Assembly (NCBI GenBank): GCA_938743325.2
Contig: OW568863.1
Span: 248,001 to 312,000 of the forward strand
Length of the DNA stretch: 64,000 bases
Origin: Pycnococcus provasolii
Lineage: Eukaryota > Chlorophyta > Pseudoscourfieldiophyceae > Pseudoscourfieldiales > Pycnococcaceae
Direction of reading: 5' to 3'
The notes under the pieces are model-generated. The model had not been told where the DNA came from and ran no database searches. It saw nothing but the letters and a program-made list of their open reading frames with translations. Shown piece after piece: positions 60,401 to 64,000 of the stretch. The first letter of the stretch is position 1. Each line of letters starts with the position of its first letter. A program made the position numbers and the translations under genes.

Positions 60401-63400
60401 AGCGCGGGCGTGGACAGGCTGCTGGGACCCGGGTGTGGCGCCGCCTCCCTCGGGTCCGTCCAATCTCCGGACTCGTGGAAGCGAACGGGGCTCAGGTAGT
60501 CGCGCTTGCTGTTGTTGTCCCATATTTTGTTGCGCACGTCGCTGAAGACAAACCCCATCGTCGTTCGCGTTCGCCGTGGCAGGTACACCACGGCGGCATA
60601 CCATCGCCCGCTGCGCTGGGTGGGATCACTGAATGCCCACGAAGGCAGATCGTCGTTCGACGATGGAAGCTGCAGGGCGAATGGAACGCGCGGGCACGTG
60701 GCACGCACACCCGGCTGCACTCCGCGAGCCACGGCTCCGATGCCACCGCCGTCGCGCGTGGTCTTGCTCACCGACTCGTACGGGCTCATCGTGACCGCCG
60801 GGCCTGCGGGCGGCGTCACCGACGCCGCGGATGCCGCGATGGGGCGCATGTGATACGTGACGTGCTCCGCCGCCTCGAGCGAAACGCAGTCCGACGGCTC
60901 ATCCAGGGTGGTCGCGCCACCCGCGAACGCCGCGCCCCACCGCGGGTCCGCCGTTCCAGTATCTTTCAGCGCGTCGTCGCTCGTGATGGCCAGGGCGTCT
61001 CCCCAGAAGTTGCCCATCGCACGCTGGACAGCCTCCGAGCTGTTCGCCATGATGTTCTCACGCCTCCTGTGATACTTCTGGTACTCACCATCCTTGGACG
61101 AAGATTCCATCATGACGCCGCCCGTGCCTAGGTACCACGCGTGGCACGCGACGACGTCGTCGTCCTCGATCGGCGCGGAGGCTAGCTTTGCGCAGCTGTC
61201 GCGATTGTACACGAGAATGGCGTATCCCTCCTCGTGCTGCATGCTCGGCTCGTCCCAGTACCCGCTCGGCCTGTAGAATGCGTACACGCCGGGAACGTAC
61301 GACAGCGCACCCTTCGCCTCCTCCGTCTCGCGCGCGGTGGCGCGATCCGCCACGCGCATCGCAGCCTCGAAGCGAGCGGCGTCGAGGGATCCGCGCGCGC
61401 GGCGCTCGACGGCGGTGCGGAGGGCTGGCTGCCGTGCCTGCGCCGACGCCGCGGGCGCTCGCATCTCCGACTGCAGCAGCGCCTCGCTGATTGCGGTCCA
61501 CCAGGTGCTTGACGCTTCACTTCTGCGGTCGCCGAGAGGTATGCTAGTGTCGATGTCGCTGGGAACGGCGATCTCGCTCACGAAGTTGTCGCCGTAGCAG
61601 TTGTCCCACGAGACGCCCGCACTGTCGCGGAACACGCACGCGAACGACGTCGCTGATGTGGGCACGCGAACGGTGGCAGTGAACCACTGCGTGCCCGCTT
61701 CGTCGGGATTCACCTCGCCACCCCCGAGCGTTTCGGTCGGCGGTGTTGCGGCTGCCCACTCAGCGTCGAACGGCTTCATCGCGATCTCTGACGTTCCGAA
61801 TCGGAAGTCGTCGAAGCCGCACCGCATAATCACGCCGTCGTAAGGGCTCTTCAGGCTTGCGCCACCTCCACCGCATCGGTAGAACACCGACACGATGCTT
61901 CCCGGAACAAGCTTATCGTTCGACGGCACGGTGAAGAAGCGGTCTTCGAGCATCGACGCGGCTTGGATGCGCGCCCTCGCCTCCTCGACGCGCTGCTGCC
62001 TCGCCTTAATGGCCGCAGACGCAGCCTCCTCCTTCATGGCAATGAGATCGAAGTCGAGCAGCGCGAGCTCCTCCGCCGCCAGCATTGCCTCGCTCTTGAG
62101 GGCGCTGTCCGCGGTCACCTTCGCTGCCACAGCGGCAGCCTCCGCCGCCTCCGCCGCAGCGACGGATGCCTCACGCTGGGCGGCGATGATGCGCGCTCGC
62201 GCCTGCTCCGCAATCTCGGCCGCCTGCTCCTCCGCCGCCATCCTCGCCGCCATCTCCTCCGCCTGCGCAGCACGTATTGCCTCCGCCTCGGCAGCCTCCG
62301 CTAGCTCACGCTGGCGACGCTCCTCCTCCTGCTGCGCAATGCGCCGAGCCTCGAGCAGCCTTGCCTCCTCCTCCTCTCTCAAACGTGCTTCCTCCTCCTC
62401 TCGCAGGCGCGCTTCCAGTTCTGCCTGGATTCGCCTTGCTTCCGCCTCGGCAGCCGCCGCCTCCTCGCGCAGACGTGCCTCCTCCTCCTCTCGCAGGCGC
62501 GCTTCCAGTTCCTCCTGGATTCGCCTCGCCTCCGCCTCGGCAGCCTCCGCTTCCTCTCGCAGGCGTCGCTCTTCTTCCTCCCTTTCTTTTTCAGCACGAA
62601 TCTTGGCTTCTGCCTCTTCTTGAATTCGCTTGACTTCTGCTTCCTTTTCGGCACGAATGCGACGCTCCTCCTCTTGCTCCTTTTCGGCACGAATGCGCGC
62701 CTCCTCCTTCTCCTGAGCCTCCTTCTCAGCACGAATGCGATCCTGCTCCTCTTGCTCCTTTTCGGCACGAATGCGATCCTGCTCCTCCTTCTCAGCACGA
62801 ATGCGACGCTCCTCCTGTTGCTCCTTTACGGCACGAATGCGATCCTGCTCCTCCTGAGCCTCCTTCTCAGCACGAATGCGACGCTCCTCCTCTTGCTCCT
62901 TTTCGGCACGAATGCGATCCTGCTCCTCCTTCTCCTGAGCCTCCTTCTGAGCCTGTGCAAGAGCAGCCGCCGCCTCCTCCTGCTCCTTCGCCGCCTTTGC
63001 CTCATCCTTTTGTTTCTCCTTCTTCTTCGTCTTGCCCTTCTTCGTCTTCTTCTTTTTGATTTGATCGTCATCCGACGAATCGAGCGCGTCATCCTCCTCC
63101 GTTGCACGAGCTTGCAACTTCTTCGCCTCCTCCTCCATTTCCTGCTGTATCCTTTCTCGCTCTTTCACCTTCTCGTCGAGAAGAGAGGAGATGGGGAGCA
63201 TTTTTTGGCCGTCCTCCTCATGCTGACTCTGCTGTTGCCTCTTCTCCTTCTCCGCCCTCAGTCCGAGCGCGTAGATTTCCCACTCCTCCGCCGTGCGTCC
63301 ACCGATGAGGCGTGACCCGTTCTTTGATGTTGTTGACGATTCTGTGGTGTCTGTGATGGTGGTGGCGTCGTCGTCTTTTTTTGTTTTCTCGGCAGGCTTC

Positions 63401-64000
63401 GTCTTCGTCTTGGACGACTTGGTCGTCGTCGTCGTCGTCGTCGTTGTTGTTGATGATGACGTCGATTCCGCCTGCTCCTTCTCATTCTCGTTCGCCTGAT
63501 CGATGCGCCGTCTCATCGCCTCGTTGGCAGCCGCCGCCTCCTGCGCCGCGGCGCCCGTTGCCTTGGCAGCGTTCGCGAGCGCGTTGTTCGCCTTTTCGAG
63601 CGCGTGTTCCGCCTTCTTGACGCGCTCGTCATCCTCGGCACCATCCTCGACAAGTGTTCTGGCGAGCCTAAGCATTTCCTCCGCCGTCGAGACAGCCCTG
63701 AGTGCCGCCCGTTCCTCTACAAGTTTTCGAGCGAGTTCGCGTGCCGCCGCAAGTTTGACGCTGGCTGGCGATGCCGACGACATGGCGGTTCCGACGGTCG
63801 GTGGTGCTGTCAGCATGGATCGTGCCGCCTTTTCCGACGACGACGCGGCGGCGGCGGCATCGTCGTCGGCGTCTCCTGACGAGGCAGCAGGGTCAGCCGG
63901 TGATGGCTCTGAGGAGTTTTGGTTTATGGATTTTGAGGAATCTGCGCCATCATTTTTCCCCTTCTCCTCGTCCAGATTGGACGACGTCAGATCGGATCGC
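57477..64000 (-). CDS. Soluble starch synthase (class III type) with CBM53 and long coiled coil, 5' end beyond window
   Basis: Last exon 57477-57551 (DWSWASSSIDYHEIYHTAVR) is joined to the main exon 57850->64000 by a GTACGA donor and ACAACAG acceptor, both phase 0. The frame is still open at the window edge, so the N-terminus is missing; an internal ATG at 63816 is not the real start as the upstream codons are protein-like. The first ~640 visible residues (from 63816) are charged coiled coil (EEEARLREEAAAAEAEARRI). Next come about three CBM53-like starch-binding modules (WFTATVRVPTSATSFACVFR; WYAAVVYLPRRTRTTMGFVF) and the GT5 catalytic domain from about 59600 (NVVHITAECAPIAKVGGLGD with the ADP-glucose-binding KxGGL motif; TGGLADT near the end). 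It elongates starch glucan chains in the plastid. Confidence 0.93.
62280..63110 (-). repeat. EQE/RAEKE-coding degenerate repeat in starch synthase
   Basis: Units such as EKEQEEQDRIRA and EEARLREEAAAAEAEARRIQ repeat with 12-30 residue periods, forming long single alpha helices or coiled coil. At DNA level the CTCCTCCTTCTCAGCACGAATGCG phrase recurs many times. Confidence 0.85.

Noticed and set aside
1-64000. tRNA, rRNA or snRNA genes
   Set aside because: No cloverleaf with A/B boxes or conserved RNA core was recognised by eye; a covariance-model scan would be needed.

Overview
This window is eukaryotic nuclear DNA, most likely from a green alga (prasinophyte or other chlorophyte). The genes are single or few-exon, lie on both strands and are separated by only tens to hundreds of bases. 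Eight short introns have GT(A)CGT/GTAAGT-type donors, and several genes have TGTAA close after the stop, the usual chlorophyte poly(A) signal. The content is plant-like: a CBM-bearing soluble starch synthase (class III type), KDO-8-phosphate synthase, a GH3 beta-xylosidase-type enzyme, a WDTC1/ASG2 orthologue and an organelle-type EngB GTPase. I saw no bacterial operons, ribosome binding sites or convincing tRNA/rRNA genes. The species cannot be fixed from sequence reading alone.

Layout. 0.7-14.5 kb is a compact housekeeping block: kinesin-14, a small unknown protein, a WDTC1-like E3 receptor, a CHCHD2/10-type mitochondrial protein head-to-head with a plastid-targeted NAD(P)-binding protein, and an RRM/SPOC protein. 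14.5-18.9 kb is gene-poor and holds telomere-like tracts, a Copia-like fragment, a composite of captured gene pieces and a thioredoxin-fold ORF. 18.9-25.8 kb has a sorting nexin, an EF-hand/TIR-like/TPR protein and a secreted acidic repeat protein. 25.9-28.3 kb is a ~135-bp satellite, broken by an AT-rich segment with the C-terminal end of an MT-A70-type adenine methyltransferase, probably from a large DNA virus. 28.3-35.4 kb has a three-exon GT61 glycosyltransferase with a Cys-rich tail (and a decayed copy of its 3' end), a gene coupling an HAE/CxxC deaminase-like core to a GATA-like zinc finger, a GC-rich minisatellite and a frameshifted membrane-protein gene. 35.4-49.8 kb is again compact: WD40, GH3, an EF-hand coiled-coil protein, an unknown, KDO-8-P synthase, PUS7/TruD and EngB. 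49.8-51.5 kb holds broken relatives of the deaminase-like gene and a pair of identical 234-bp direct repeats. 51.5-64 kb has an unknown basic protein, SPO11/TOP6A with a duplicated 3' tail, a plastid-type membrane protein, and the starch synthase, which runs off the right edge.

Most genes are unrelated housekeeping neighbours and do not form a pathway. The most novel material is the deaminase-like/GATA-finger family with its broken copies, the EF-hand/TIR-like/TPR protein, and the virus-like insert inside the satellite. Coordinates of spliced genes were derived by hand from frame and splice-site agreement, without transcript data.
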